DNA of 64,000 bases from Cupriavidus campinensis (GCF_905397395.1 NZ_CAJPVH010000001.1:124001-188000); one strand, 5' to 3'; positions 24,885 to 34,238 are shown, counted from the first letter of the stretch. Numbers and translations: made by a program. Notes: generated by a model not told the origin, from the letters alone.

Positions 24885-25868
24885 ATGTTTCTCCGTTCCG
24901 TCACCCGTCGCGCACGCGACGTACTTGGGTTGGCGCTTGCCGCCACCACGTTCTCCGCAGGGGCTGCGCAAGTTGTCAATATCGGTGTGCAACCCGCCAC
25001 GCAGCCCATCTATATCGCCAAGGCCGCCGGCTATCTGGCACCGCTGGAAGCCAAGTACAACGTCACGTTCAAGTTCCACAGCTTCCCGTACGGCGCGCCC
25101 GAGAATCAGGCGATGGCGGCAGGCAACCTCGACCTGGCCTCGGCAGGCATGGGCCCGGCCGTGGTGGCCTCGGCGCGGCTGCCGGCCAAACTGCTTGGTA
25201 TCACGATTCTCGAACAGACCGCCATCGTGGTGCCTTCCGACTCGCCGGTGCGCACAATCGCCGACCTCAAAGGCAAGCGCATTGCCTATCCCGGGGAGGG
25301 CTCCCAGCAATATCCCCTCCTGCTCAACGCCTTGCAGAAAGCGGGCCTGAAAGCGTCCGACGTGCAACTGTTCAAGACCTCGGGCTCGCAGGTAGGCACG
25401 CTGGTGGAGCAGCACAGTGTCGATGCCGGCATTACCTGGGATCCACACATCTCGATGGCACTCGCTGGCGGCAAGACGCGCGTGCTGCTCAAGGCCGAGA
25501 AAATCCTGCCGCTCAAGGGTGGTCACTACGTGGGTGACGGCTTCTATGGCCGTACCGAATTTATCGATGCCCACCCAGACCTCGTGCGCGACATCATGGC
25601 CGCACAGATCCGCGCCATCAAGCTGATCAACAGGGAGCCGCAGAAGGCCGTGGAGATGTGGGCCAAGGAGATCGGTTTTCCGCCGAAGGTAATCGAGTAT
25701 TCGTTGAAGGAAGGCATCTCGGTCTATTCGACCGACATGGTGCCGGATGCCGAAACCCTGAAAGTCTACGCGTCGTTCCTCAAGCAGGCTTCCATCCTGC
25801 AGGAAGGTGACGAGCCAAAGCTCGCGCCCGAGCCGGCACGCCAGGCATTGGCCGCCGAAAAGCCCTGA
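24885..25868 (+). CDS. ABC transporter substrate-binding protein (SsuA/TauA/NMT1 type)
   Basis: 327 aa from ATG 24885, with GGGAG 6 bp upstream; a GTG at 24867 is a weaker option. A signal peptide ends near TTFSAGAAQ. The mature part has the NMT1/SsuA-like pattern: VNIGVQPATQPIYIAKAAGY, FPYGAPENQAMAAGNLDLAS, TIADLKGKRIAYPGEGSQQY and VEQHSVDAGITWDPH. The family binds sulfonates, nitrate, taurine, thiamine precursors or aromatic acids in the periplasm. It heads an operon with permease, ATPase, amidase and exporter genes. The linked amidase and the sigma-54 promoter favour an amide or other nitrogen compound as ligand. Confidence 0.9.
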   Translation: MFLRSVTRRARDVLGLALAATTFSAGAAQVVNIGVQPATQPIYIAKAAGYLAPLEAKYNVTFKFHSFPYGAPENQAMAAGNLDLASAGMGPAVVASARLPAKLLGITILEQTAIVVPSDSPVRTIADLKGKRIAYPGEGSQQYPLLLNALQKAGLKASDVQLFKTSGSQVGTLVEQHSVDAGITWDPHISMALAGGKTRVLLKAEKILPLKGGHYVGDGFYGRTEFIDAHPDLVRDIMAAQIRAIKLINREPQKAVEMWAKEIGFPPKVIEYSLKEGISVYSTDMVPDAETLKVYASFLKQASILQEGDEPKLAPEPARQALAAEKP

Positions 25869-25895
25869 TCGTCCATCGTCGCAAAGGAGTTGCTG

Positions 25896-26663
25896 ATGGT
25901 TTCGCTTTCCCGGTCCGTGGCCAGCCGCGTGTTCCCTTACCTTGCGGCGATGATCGCCGTGGTGCTGGTATGGGAAGCCGTGGTGGTCATGACCCATCCC
26001 AGTCCGGCGGTACTGCCCTCACCGGAGTTGACCGCGTACACCCTGTATGACCTGTTCGCGTCCGGCACGATCTTCCGCGACATCGGCGCCAGCCTCGGCC
26101 GCGTGCTGGCGGCCTGGCTGCTGGCGGCGCTCGTGGCGATTCCGCTGGGGCTGCTGCAGGGCACGCGGCCGCGGCTTGCCAGCGTGCTCGAACCGCTGGT
26201 GGAGCTGTTCCGGCCGATCTCGCCGCTGGCCTGGATTCCAATGGCGATCCTCTGGTTCGGCATCGGCGAGGCGGGCAAGGTCTTCATCATCTTTATCGCC
26301 ACCTTCTTCCCGATCCTGCTGAACACGGTCTCGGGCGTGAAGGCCGTCGATCCTGTGCTCGTGCGTGCCGGGCGCGTGCTCGGCTGCAATTCGGACGCGC
26401 GGCTGTTCTGGCAGGTCATCCTGCCGGCCGCAATGCCGACCATCCTCGTGGGCCTGCGGATTTCGTTCGGCATCGGCTGGGCCGCGATCATCGCGGCGGA
26501 ACTGGTGGCCGCCAACAAGGGACTCGGCTACCTGATCGCCAATGGCATGGAGATCCTGCGGTCCGACCAGGTGCTGGCGGGCATGGTGATCATCGCGCTG
26601 CTCGGTATCCTGATCGATGCCGGCTTTCGCATGCTTGGCCATCGGCTGGGCTTCAAGGAGTGA
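25896..26663 (+). CDS. ABC transporter permease
   Basis: 255 aa from ATG 25896 with AAGGAG 6 bp upstream. Six membrane segments are expected. The BPD_transp_1 signature with the EAA loop is seen as AGRVLGCNSDARLFWQVILP, AAMPTILVGLRISFGIGWAA and IIAAELVAANKGLGYLI. It is of the SsuC/TauC type. It follows the binding-protein gene by 27 bp and the ATPase starts 2 bp after its stop, so the three genes form one importer. Confidence 0.95.
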   Translation: MVSLSRSVASRVFPYLAAMIAVVLVWEAVVVMTHPSPAVLPSPELTAYTLYDLFASGTIFRDIGASLGRVLAAWLLAALVAIPLGLLQGTRPRLASVLEPLVELFRPISPLAWIPMAILWFGIGEAGKVFIIFIATFFPILLNTVSGVKAVDPVLVRAGRVLGCNSDARLFWQVILPAAMPTILVGLRISFGIGWAAIIAAELVAANKGLGYLIANGMEILRSDQVLAGMVIIALLGILIDAGFRMLGHRLGFKE

Positions 26664-26665
26664 AC

Positions 26666-27484
26666 ATGGACCAGGCTGTGTCCAACCCGACCCGTGAAGG
26701 CGTGGTCATCAACAATGTCTCCAAGCTTTACCACACGCGTGCCGGTGAAGCGGTCGAAGCCCTGCGGCCGGTGTCGCTCGACATCGCCGCCGGCGAGTTT
26801 GTCGCGCTGATCGGCCCGTCCGGCTGCGGCAAGAGCACCTTGCTCAATATCGTGGCCGGCTTCGAGGCGCCAAGCGCGGGCTCGGTGCTTGTGGACGAAG
26901 AAAAGGTGACCCGTCCCGATATGCGGCGCGGCATGGTGTTCCAGCAGTACGCGTTGTTCCCATGGCTCAACATCCGGGACAATATCGCTTTCGGGCTGCG
27001 TCAGCAGGGCGTGCCGCGCAAGGAGCGCGAAGCCATTGCCAACCGCTACCTCGAGTTGGTGGGTCTCGGCGAATTCGGCAACGCGCGGCCCGATGCGCTC
27101 TCTGGCGGCATGAAACAGCGTGTGGCGCTGGCGCGCGTGTTTGCCACGGAGCCGAGCACGATCCTGATGGATGAGCCGTTCGGCGCGCTCGATGCGCTGA
27201 CGCGTGGCTTCCTGCAGCAGGAACTGTTGCGGATCTGGCGCGAGCACCGCAAGACCGTGCTGCTGGTGACCCATTCGGTGCAGGAGGCATTGTTCCTGGC
27301 CACGCGCGTGGTGGTGATGACCAGCCGGCCGGGCCGCATCAAGCTCGACCAGCATGTCGACCTGCCGTACCCGCGGACGTTGGGCACGCCCGGCTTCCGT
27401 GAACTGGAGTCAACCATCCTGACCGCGCTTGACGATGAGTTGCGCAAGACGTATGGAACCGCACCCGCGATGGTGTCGGACTGA
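26666..27484 (+). CDS. ABC transporter ATPase (SsuB/TauB type)
   Basis: 272 aa from ATG 26666. Walker A is GPSGCGKST (50-58), the Q-loop is MVFQQYALFP (90-99), the signature is LSGGMKQR (145-152), Walker B is ILMDEP (166-171), and the H-loop lies in LLVTHSVQEA. It powers the importer encoded by the two genes upstream. The stop is followed 7 bp later by the amidase start. Confidence 0.95.
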   Translation: MDQAVSNPTREGVVINNVSKLYHTRAGEAVEALRPVSLDIAAGEFVALIGPSGCGKSTLLNIVAGFEAPSAGSVLVDEEKVTRPDMRRGMVFQQYALFPWLNIRDNIAFGLRQQGVPRKEREAIANRYLELVGLGEFGNARPDALSGGMKQRVALARVFATEPSTILMDEPFGALDALTRGFLQQELLRIWREHRKTVLLVTHSVQEALFLATRVVVMTSRPGRIKLDQHVDLPYPRTLGTPGFRELESTILTALDDELRKTYGTAPAMVSD

Positions 27485-27491
27485 TAGGAAC

Positions 27492-28757
27492 ATGGAAGCC
27501 CTTAATTCGTCGTACCCCCCGGCCAGCGTGCAGGAGCGCATCGCTTCCGCGCTGGTCCGCGCGCGGCAGCGTAACCGTACGCTACGCGCATTTGTCGAAC
27601 TCGATGCATTGGGCGCGATGCGTCGCGCAGCCGAACTAGACGCCCTCTCCGCCGATGCGCACGGGCCGCTCCATGGCGTGCCGGTGGCCGTCAAGGAGGT
27701 CATCGATGCGGCGGGTCAGCCCTGCGCCTGGGGATCTCCACTGCATGCCGGGCGAAGGCCCGCCGGGAATGCCGCGCTGTTGCAGCGGCTGATAGATGCC
27801 GGCGCCGTGCCGATTGGCATCACGGCATCCACCGAGTACGCGCTCGCAGCCGCTGCGGCCACTGTGCACCCGCGCGACGCGCTGCGCTCTCCGGGCGCTT
27901 CGTCAAGCGGCTCGGCAGCGGCATTGGGCGCGGGCCTGGTGCCGCTTGCATTGGGCACACAGACCATCGGCTCGATCATCCGGCCCGCCGCATATTGCGG
28001 CGTAGTGGGATTCAAGCCGAGTTTCGGGCGCTACCCGACCACGGGCATGCTGTGCCTGTCCGCGCGGCTGGACCACCCTGGCCTGCTGGCCGCTAGCGTG
28101 GCGGATGTGATGGCGGCGGACCACGTGTTGACCGATAGCCCGGCCGAAGTGTCCGGGAACACGCCGTTGGCACTGCGGGTGTTGCAGCCGTGGTTCCCGG
28201 AGGAGGTATCGGCACCGGTATCGTCTTCGCTCGATGCGTGCTATCAGTACCTGCGCGGTGCGGGTTTCGGTCTCGATCCACTCACGATCGACGCCGATAT
28301 CGTGGCGGTGGAGGCTGAACTGACCGATATATTGCTCACCTACGAACTCGCCCAGCGTCATGGCGCAACGCTTCGCGCCGCGCCGGCAGGCCAGGTGTCG
28401 GCGAAGCTGATGGCAATGGTCGAGCGTGGCGATCAGGTGAGTGCCGTGCGCTTCGATGAGGCCATCGCGCAGCAGGCCGCGATTTCCATGCGGCTCAATG
28501 CCATGCTGCGTCCCGGCGAGGTCGCGCTGGCGCCGGCCACGATTGGCGTGGCTCCGCTGCTTGCCGAGGGGTCCGGTTCGCGTGCGCCACAGCGCCTGTG
28601 GACACTGTCCGGCCTCCCCGCGCTGACGTTGCCCGTCGGCGAGCGCGATGGCCTGCCGGTTGGCGTTCAACTGGTCGGCCGCCTTGGCGAGGATGCCGCG
28701 CTATTGCAAGCGGCCGCACGCGTCGAATCGATCTTGCGCAAACGGTCCAATGACTAG
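27492..28757 (+). CDS. Amidase-signature family hydrolase
   Basis: 421 aa from ATG 27492. The amidase-signature domain has Lys68 in HGVPVAVKEVIDAAG, the cis-Ser region GASSSGSAAALGAGLVPLAL (135-154), and the nucleophile Ser161 in GTQTIGSIIRPAAYCGVVG. The Ser-cisSer-Lys triad is complete, although GTDTGGS is changed to GTQTIGS. The domain ends WTLSGLPALTLPVGERDGLP. It hydrolyses an amide to acid and ammonia in the cytoplasm, presumably the compound brought in by the upstream importer. Its 3' end overlaps the TauE-like gene. Confidence 0.9.
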   Translation: MEALNSSYPPASVQERIASALVRARQRNRTLRAFVELDALGAMRRAAELDALSADAHGPLHGVPVAVKEVIDAAGQPCAWGSPLHAGRRPAGNAALLQRLIDAGAVPIGITASTEYALAAAAATVHPRDALRSPGASSSGSAAALGAGLVPLALGTQTIGSIIRPAAYCGVVGFKPSFGRYPTTGMLCLSARLDHPGLLAASVADVMAADHVLTDSPAEVSGNTPLALRVLQPWFPEEVSAPVSSSLDACYQYLRGAGFGLDPLTIDADIVAVEAELTDILLTYELAQRHGATLRAAPAGQVSAKLMAMVERGDQVSAVRFDEAIAQQAAISMRLNAMLRPGEVALAPATIGVAPLLAEGSGSRAPQRLWTLSGLPALTLPVGERDGLPVGVQLVGRLGEDAALLQAAARVESILRKRSND

Positions 28758-29493
28758 CACGAGCTGGATGCCGCTGGCGGCCACCACCGCGATCGTATTC
28801 TCGGGCACACTCGTGCGCGCGGTATCGGGACTTGGCTTCTCTCTGGTAGCGGTTCCGCTGCTGTCGCTGGTATGGTCACCGGCGCAGGCGGTCGCGATCG
28901 CGGTGCTGTTCCAAACGTTGAGCACGCTGCCAATCGTGGCGGGCGAGTACCGGCTGCTCGACTGGCGGCTGCTGGCGCGCATCTGTGCGGGAGGCGTGGT
29001 CGGCATGGTGCCCGGCCTCGCGCTGATGCAGTGGTTGCCAGAGCCCGCAATGCGCGTCGCGCTGGCAAGCATCCTGTTACTGTCGATCGGTATCATCGTG
29101 GCGGGCCGGCGGCTGATCCGCACGATGACGCCGTCCCGACTCATGGTGGTGGGTGTCTGCGCCGGCGTGGCACAGGGCATGGCCGGCGTATCGGGGCCGC
29201 CGCTGATGGCGGGCCTGATGGCGATTCCCGGCCTGGAGCCACGCCAGGCCCGGCTGACCGCGACATCGGTATTCCTGCTTCTCGGCATGGTCTCGGTGAC
29301 CACGCTCGGCATGCGCGGCGCGTTTGGCGTGATGAGCGTGAGCGATTACGCCATTGCTGGCGTCGGTATGATCGGGGGCCATATGGCCGGCGAGCGGCTG
29401 TTTGCGCTAGGCGGTGCCGATGGCTTTCGCAGGTATGTACTGCTGGTATTGTGCGCGTCAGCATTGCTGACGCTGGCGCCCTTGTGGCGATAG
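28750..29493 (+). CDS. TauE/SafE-family sulfite or organic anion exporter
   Basis: 247 aa from ATG 28750, overlapping the amidase stop by 8 bp. About eight hydrophobic segments are seen. The twin TauE repeats are visible: SGTLVRAVSGLGFSLVAVPL in the first, and GVCAGVAQGMAGVSGPPLMA in the second. Members export sulfite, sulfoacetate or other anions. Beside an SsuA/TauA-type importer, a sulfur-containing amide or sulfonate becomes a possible substrate, with TauE removing the anionic product. Confidence 0.85.
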   Translation: MTSTSWMPLAATTAIVFSGTLVRAVSGLGFSLVAVPLLSLVWSPAQAVAIAVLFQTLSTLPIVAGEYRLLDWRLLARICAGGVVGMVPGLALMQWLPEPAMRVALASILLLSIGIIVAGRRLIRTMTPSRLMVVGVCAGVAQGMAGVSGPPLMAGLMAIPGLEPRQARLTATSVFLLLGMVSVTTLGMRGAFGVMSVSDYAIAGVGMIGGHMAGERLFALGGADGFRRYVLLVLCASALLTLAPLWR

Positions 29494-29503
29494 GCCTTTG
29501 TTG

Positions 29504-30289
29504 ATGATCGATATGGAAGAGAACGAACGCACCCGCACCACAGGCTCAGCGCTCGAGAAGGCCGTTGGCATTCTGGAAGCACTGGGCGAACACGTGCGCG
29601 CACTAAGTCTTAGCGAGCTCGCCGAACTCACGACGATGCCCAAGCAGACCGTCCATCGTGTGGTGCGCCAGCTTGAGGAGCTCGGGCTCATCGCACGTGA
29701 AACCGGTAGTGACCGCTTTATCTTTGGTGCGCGCCTGCGCCAGATCGGCGTGTCGGCACTGTCGGCACCGCGCCAGTCACTGGCCACACGCCAGATCCTG
29801 ACCGAGCTGGTAGCCGAGATCGGCGAGACCTGCAATATCGGCGTGCTCGACGGCGAGCAGGTGCTCTACGTCGACCGCGTGGAATGTCATTGGCCACTGC
29901 GCGTGCAGTTGCGCCCCGGCAGCCGCGTCCCGTCGCACTGCACCGCCATCGGCAAACTGCTGCTCGCTCACCTGCCAGGCGCCCAGCGGCGGGAACTGCT
30001 GCCGCGCCTGGAACTTGCCGCCTTCACGCGCAACACGCTGGTCACCGTGCCGGACCTCGAGGCCGCACTGGCCACCATCCGCGGCCAGGGCTATGCGATC
30101 AACCAGGAAGAGGACTCGCTCGGCCTCAATGCCATGGCCGTACCGGTACGTGATGCATCGGGGAAGGTGCTGGCCGCGCTGGCGGTACATGCGCCGACCG
30201 CGCGTCTGCCGCTTGACGAGATGCTGGCACGCCGCCCGCTGCTCGAGGCAGCAGCCGGGAAGGTGGCGGAGATCCTGTTCGGCGCCTGA
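29504..30289 (+). CDS. IclR-family transcriptional regulator
   Basis: About 261 aa from ATG 29504; ATG 29513 and TTG 29498 are alternatives, and no strong ribosome-binding site decides. The N-terminal HTH is SALEKAVGILEALGEHVRAL, SLSELAELTTMPKQTVHRVV. The IclR effector domain follows, with TCNIGVLDGEQVLYVDRVEC, RPGSRVPSHCTAIGKLLLAH and GYAINQEEDSLGLNAMAVPV. Last gene of the importer-amidase-exporter operon, which it most likely controls. The inverted repeat at 24801-24831 is a candidate site. Confidence 0.9.
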   Translation: MIDMEENERTRTTGSALEKAVGILEALGEHVRALSLSELAELTTMPKQTVHRVVRQLEELGLIARETGSDRFIFGARLRQIGVSALSAPRQSLATRQILTELVAEIGETCNIGVLDGEQVLYVDRVECHWPLRVQLRPGSRVPSHCTAIGKLLLAHLPGAQRRELLPRLELAAFTRNTLVTVPDLEAALATIRGQGYAINQEEDSLGLNAMAVPVRDASGKVLAALAVHAPTARLPLDEMLARRPLLEAAAGKVAEILFGA

Positions 30290-30607
30290 AGGGGCTGACC
30301 AGGAGCTCCCGCAGCGGATCCACTCACGACGAGTACGTTCCACGTCACTAGCACGTGGTGACGCATTTCGACGCCCGAAGCCCGGATCGTGGTCGTTAGT
30401 CCGGGAAGGATGTGCCACGTCTCCCGCCGCCCTTCGATGGCTTGCGTTGCGTCAACGATAGCCTGTGAATGTCGCCTACTTTTCATGGAAAGCAGTCGCG
30501 ACTGTTCGACAGACGTCCGATCGAACGCAGCAGATGACATGCATACCAGAACGTCTGTTTGCCAATTGGCGACGCTGCAGTAGCGAAACACAGGCAGGAG
30601 ACGATGT
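30290..30607. other. Intergenic stretch without a supported gene
   Basis: 318 bp between the IclR gene and a small hypothetical gene. Short open frames lack ribosome-binding sites and motifs. The 3' end holds AGGAG (30596-30600) serving the gene at 30608. The stretch is a likely promoter region for the downstream cluster. Confidence 0.5.
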
Positions 30608-30919
30608 ATGCACAAGCGCAACAGCCCTCGACAGCAGGGCCCGGCCTCGGACGCCGAGGGTCTGAGCGCCCTCCTCTATCAGTTGTCTCACCTGATCTCG
30701 CAGGGCATGTTGCGTCCGGAGTTCGTGCGCGATCTGGGTGACGAACTTCATGCGGAGATCGATATGCTGCTTAAGTCTCCACGCGCGAAGCACCAGGACG
30801 TGGCGGGCCTTAGCGATGCCAGGGCACGCTTCGACGAAACCCTGTTATGTGCCCGTAGCAAGTTGCTGCTAGATGCTGTCAATCGTACCGAAGCACCGCT
30901 AAACCCGTCCTGCGAATAA
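30608..30919 (+). CDS. Small hypothetical protein upstream of the SulP gene
   Basis: 103 aa from ATG 30608 with AGGAG 7 bp upstream. The sequence is soluble and mostly helical: LSALLYQLSHLISQGMLRPE, FVRDLGDELHAEIDMLLKSP and DARARFDETLLCARSKLLLD. No family is recognised. It ends 73 bp before the SulP transporter and lies on the same strand. It may belong to the same transcription unit. Confidence 0.65.
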   Translation: MHKRNSPRQQGPASDAEGLSALLYQLSHLISQGMLRPEFVRDLGDELHAEIDMLLKSPRAKHQDVAGLSDARARFDETLLCARSKLLLDAVNRTEAPLNPSCE

Positions 30920-30992
30920 AGCGCAGATCTCTTCATATACCCGAAGGCCAGAGCCGCGTCGGGGTCGGTTCCACGAAGATGGGGAGGACGTC

Positions 30993-32762
30993 ATGCGCGA
31001 GCAGCTCGCGAATCCAGACGCATCGCAACCACCGGCGCCGTCGTCAACTGGCTGGCGCGCTGTGTTTCCGCCATGGCAATGGCTGTCCAACTATTCGTGG
31101 GGATATCTTCCACACGATGCGGTGGCAGGTGTCACGCTGGCCGCGTATGGCATTCCGGTATCCCTGGCGTATGCCTCGCTTGCCGGATTGCCGCCGGAGT
31201 ACGGCATCTACTGCTACCTGGTCGGCGGCCTGTTCTATGCAGTATTCGGCACATCGCGCCAGCTCGCGATTGGACCGACATCGGCCATTTCAATGCTGGT
31301 TGGCGTCACCGTGGCCGGGATGGCCGCCGGAGACCCGGCGCGCTGGGCTTCCATTTGCGCGCTGACTGCCGTGCTGATCGCCGTGATGTGTTTCCTGGCA
31401 TGGCTGTTGAGACTCAGTTCACTCGTCAATTTCATCAGCGAGACCATCCTGTTGGGCTTCAAGGCCGGCGCGGCCCTGACCATCGCCCTGACCCAGCTGC
31501 CAAAACTGTTTGGTGTCAAAGGCGGGGGCGAGTTCTTCTTCGAGCGCGTGGAAATCCTCGCCACCCAGCTTCCACATACCAACATCACAGTGCTGGCGTT
31601 TGGCGCAGCAGTCATCGTGGTACTGCTGCTGGGGGAACGATTCCTGCCCGGCAAGCCCGTTGCACTCGCCGTGGTCATGGTCTCCATTGTGATCGCGTCG
31701 ATCGCCTCGCTGGAGCCGCTAGGGTTCAAGGTGGTGGGGGCCATACCGCAGGGCCTGCCAGCATTTCGGGTGCCGGAGTTGCGGCTGCGGGACGTTGACG
31801 GCATCGTGCCGCTGGCCTTTGCATGCCTGCTCCTATCCTACGTAGAGAGCGTATCGGCCGCGCGGGCACTTGCGCAGGCACATCAGTATGAGATCGATGC
31901 GCGGCAGGAGCTATTGGCCCTGGGTGCGGCGAACCTGGCGGCGGGACTGTTCCAGGCTTACCCGGTCGCAGGCGGACTCTCCCAGTCGTCTGTCAATGAC
32001 CAGGCCGGCGCGAAGACCCCACTGGCACTCGTGTTCGCCTCCATCGCGGTTGCGCTGTGCCTGATCTTCCTCACGGGCCTGCTGGCAGACCTGCCCACTG
32101 TCGTGCTGGCAGCCATCGTCCTGGTGGCAGTGAAGGGATTGGTCAATTTGACGGAGCTTCGCCACGTCTGGCGCGTGAGCCGGTTCGAGTTCGTGGTCTC
32201 CATGGTGGCGTTCGCCGCCGTGCTTCTGCTCGGCATCCTGAAAGGCGTGATCATCGCGGTGCTGGTTTCAATGGTGCTGATCATCCGGCGCGCCGCGCAT
32301 CCGCATGTTGCGGTGCTGGGACGGATACCGGGTACGCGGGCATTTTCAGACGCTGAGCGCCATCCAGAGAACGAACCCGTGCCGCACACGCTCGTGCTGC
32401 GCCCGGAGGCCTCGCTGCTCTATTTCAACGTCGACCACGTCCGTGCCCGCATTCGCGAAGAGTGCCGCAAGTTCGCAGGACCGTTGTCGCGGGTCATCTG
32501 CGACCTCTCGGCCGCTCCCGCCGTGGATATCGCGGGGGCACGCATGCTGGCCGCCCTTGCCGACGAGCTGCATGCGGCGGGCGTACAGCTACGGCTCGTA
32601 GGCGCACTCGGCGAGGCGCGAACCCTGCTTCGCGCGGAAGGGCTGGACCACAGTGTGGGCGAGATAGACCGGCAGACGTCAGTCGCCGATATCGTGGAAA
32701 GCGATCATGGATACGAAACAGCGCAGCGCGAGCCGGCCTTGCTGCGGGGCGATCCGGTTTGA
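30993..32762 (+). CDS. SulP-family anion transporter with STAS domain
   Basis: 589 aa from ATG 30993, with GGGGAGG upstream. The SulP membrane domain covers about residues 40-440, with GVTLAAYGIPVSLAYASLAG, LPPEYGIYCYLVGGLFYAVF, GTSRQLAIGPTSAISML and FQAYPVAGGLSQSSVNDQAG. The C-terminal STAS domain covers about 465-575 (SRVICDLSAAPAVDIAGARM). The usual STAS Ser/Thr site (DSSG or DTTG) reads DIAG here, so control by phosphorylation there is unlikely. Family members carry sulfate, bicarbonate or dicarboxylates. Beside glutamate decarboxylase, which releases CO2, a bicarbonate role is attractive but unproven. Confidence 0.9.
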   Translation: MREQLANPDASQPPAPSSTGWRAVFPPWQWLSNYSWGYLPHDAVAGVTLAAYGIPVSLAYASLAGLPPEYGIYCYLVGGLFYAVFGTSRQLAIGPTSAISMLVGVTVAGMAAGDPARWASICALTAVLIAVMCFLAWLLRLSSLVNFISETILLGFKAGAALTIALTQLPKLFGVKGGGEFFFERVEILATQLPHTNITVLAFGAAVIVVLLLGERFLPGKPVALAVVMVSIVIASIASLEPLGFKVVGAIPQGLPAFRVPELRLRDVDGIVPLAFACLLLSYVESVSAARALAQAHQYEIDARQELLALGAANLAAGLFQAYPVAGGLSQSSVNDQAGAKTPLALVFASIAVALCLIFLTGLLADLPTVVLAAIVLVAVKGLVNLTELRHVWRVSRFEFVVSMVAFAAVLLLGILKGVIIAVLVSMVLIIRRAAHPHVAVLGRIPGTRAFSDAERHPENEPVPHTLVLRPEASLLYFNVDHVRARIREECRKFAGPLSRVICDLSAAPAVDIAGARMLAALADELHAAGVQLRLVGALGEARTLLRAEGLDHSVGEIDRQTSVADIVESDHGYETAQREPALLRGDPV

Positions 32763-32777
32763 GAAAAGGAGTCCGGG

Positions 32778-34202
32778 ATGACGAAACTAGACAAACGCCA
32801 GATGAGTACCGCAGTCCCGACACATCCGGCGGGTTACCTGACGGCGGACGAACGCGCCGCCAAAGGCCGCGCCCTGCGCGACATGGCCCCGCGCGCATCG
32901 CAGGCCGGTTGGCATCCCCCGCCAAACCGCATCGATCCCGTGGAGTGCCTGAAGGCATCGAATGAGGGGCGGATCCTCCAGCTGGTACCCATCCGATTCG
33001 GCCGCATGGCGGCCTCCCCGTTTGCCTTCTATCGAGGCGGGGCGGCCATCATGGCGGCGGACCTCAGCACCACACCGACCAGTGGTATCCGCGTGCAGGC
33101 GTGTGGGGACGCGCACCTCATGAACTTCGGGGGGTTCGCCACGCCAGAGCGCAACGTGATCTTCGATATCAACGATCTCGACGAAACGCTGCCGGCGCCA
33201 TTCGAGTGGGACCTCAAGCGTCTGGCGGCCAGCGCCGCCATCGCCGCCGAACATCTTGCCTTGCCAAAGGCCGACGCGGCCCGCGTGGTGACCGACCTGG
33301 TCAGGGAGTATCGCGAGCGCATGTTCAACTATGGCTGGATGCGATCGCTGGACGTCTGGTACGACAGGATTGATCTGCAGAAGTATGAGGATCGTAATGG
33401 CGACCCCGCGGTGGTTGCGCAGGCGCGCAAGCGTCTGGCCGAGCGCCTCGAGGCGGAACGACGCAAATCGGTTCCGGACTACCTCTATCCGAAGCTCGTC
33501 ACGGATGCGGGCACCACGCCGCGTATCAAGGACGAGCCACCGCTGATCTTCCATCCGACAGAGGAACTGGCGCCCGGCATGGCATCAGGTTTCTCCGAGG
33601 CGCTGTCGGTCTATCGCGACAGCCTGCCGGCCCACACCCGCGTGCTATTCGACCGCTTTCACCTTGTGGATCTTGCCGTCAAGGTGGTTGGCGTCGGCAG
33701 CGTCGGCACAATGTGCGCCGTCGCCCTGTTCCTGGCGTCCGATAACGATCCCATCTTCCTGCAGGTAAAGGAAGCAAGAGCATCGGTGCTGGAACCGTAC
33801 GCGGGCGCGAGCCAGCATGAGAATCATGGCGAGCGCGTCGTCGCCGGGCAGCGCCTGATGCAGGCGGCCAGCGACGTCTTTCTTGGGTGGACCCGAGGCA
33901 AGAACGGCCGCGACTTCTTCGTCCGACAGTTGCGCGACATGAAACTCAGCGCGGTGATTGAAGACTGGGACACCGGCATGCTTCGCCAGTATGGACGGAT
34001 GTGCGCCCACGCGCTGGCCCGCGCCCATGCGCGCTCCGGGGATGCCGCCGTGATCGCCGGATACATGGGCTCCGGCCAAACGTTTGACGACGCCATCTGC
34101 GAATTCGCCACAGAGTACTGCTCGCAGAATCGCGGAGATTATCGAGCCTTTCTCGCAGCCATCCGGGACGGACGCATCGAGGCGCAGAGGGAGGAAATAT
34201 AG
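32778..34202 (+). CDS. DUF2252-family protein
   Basis: 474 aa, starting 15 bp after the SulP stop, with AAGGAG upstream of ATG 32778. The DUF2252 core shows PFAFYRGGAAIMAADLS, IRVQACGDAHLMNFGGFATP, ERNVIFDINDLDETLPAPFE and WDLKRLAASAAIA. The GDxHxxNFG and DxNDxD motifs resemble the catalytic loop and metal site of kinase-like phosphotransferases, so a phosphotransfer role is possible. No substrate is known. It converges on the glutamate decarboxylase gene, with a hairpin between them. Confidence 0.9.
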   Translation: MTKLDKRQMSTAVPTHPAGYLTADERAAKGRALRDMAPRASQAGWHPPPNRIDPVECLKASNEGRILQLVPIRFGRMAASPFAFYRGGAAIMAADLSTTPTSGIRVQACGDAHLMNFGGFATPERNVIFDINDLDETLPAPFEWDLKRLAASAAIAAEHLALPKADAARVVTDLVREYRERMFNYGWMRSLDVWYDRIDLQKYEDRNGDPAVVAQARKRLAERLEAERRKSVPDYLYPKLVTDAGTTPRIKDEPPLIFHPTEELAPGMASGFSEALSVYRDSLPAHTRVLFDRFHLVDLAVKVVGVGSVGTMCAVALFLASDNDPIFLQVKEARASVLEPYAGASQHENHGERVVAGQRLMQAASDVFLGWTRGKNGRDFFVRQLRDMKLSAVIEDWDTGMLRQYGRMCAHALARAHARSGDAAVIAGYMGSGQTFDDAICEFATEYCSQNRGDYRAFLAAIRDGRIEAQREEI

Positions 34203-34206
34203 GCAG

Positions 34207-34228
34207 GGAGAGGCCAATAGGCCCCTCC
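34207..34228. terminator. Hairpin between convergent DUF2252 and decarboxylase genes
   Basis: GGAG-A-GGCC-AATA-GGCC-C-CTCC forms a 9-bp stem with one mismatch and a 4-nt loop. It sits in the 36-bp gap between two convergent genes. There is no T-run on either strand, so its strength as an intrinsic terminator is doubtful. Confidence 0.35.
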
Positions 34229-34238
34229 ACTCCTCCCA

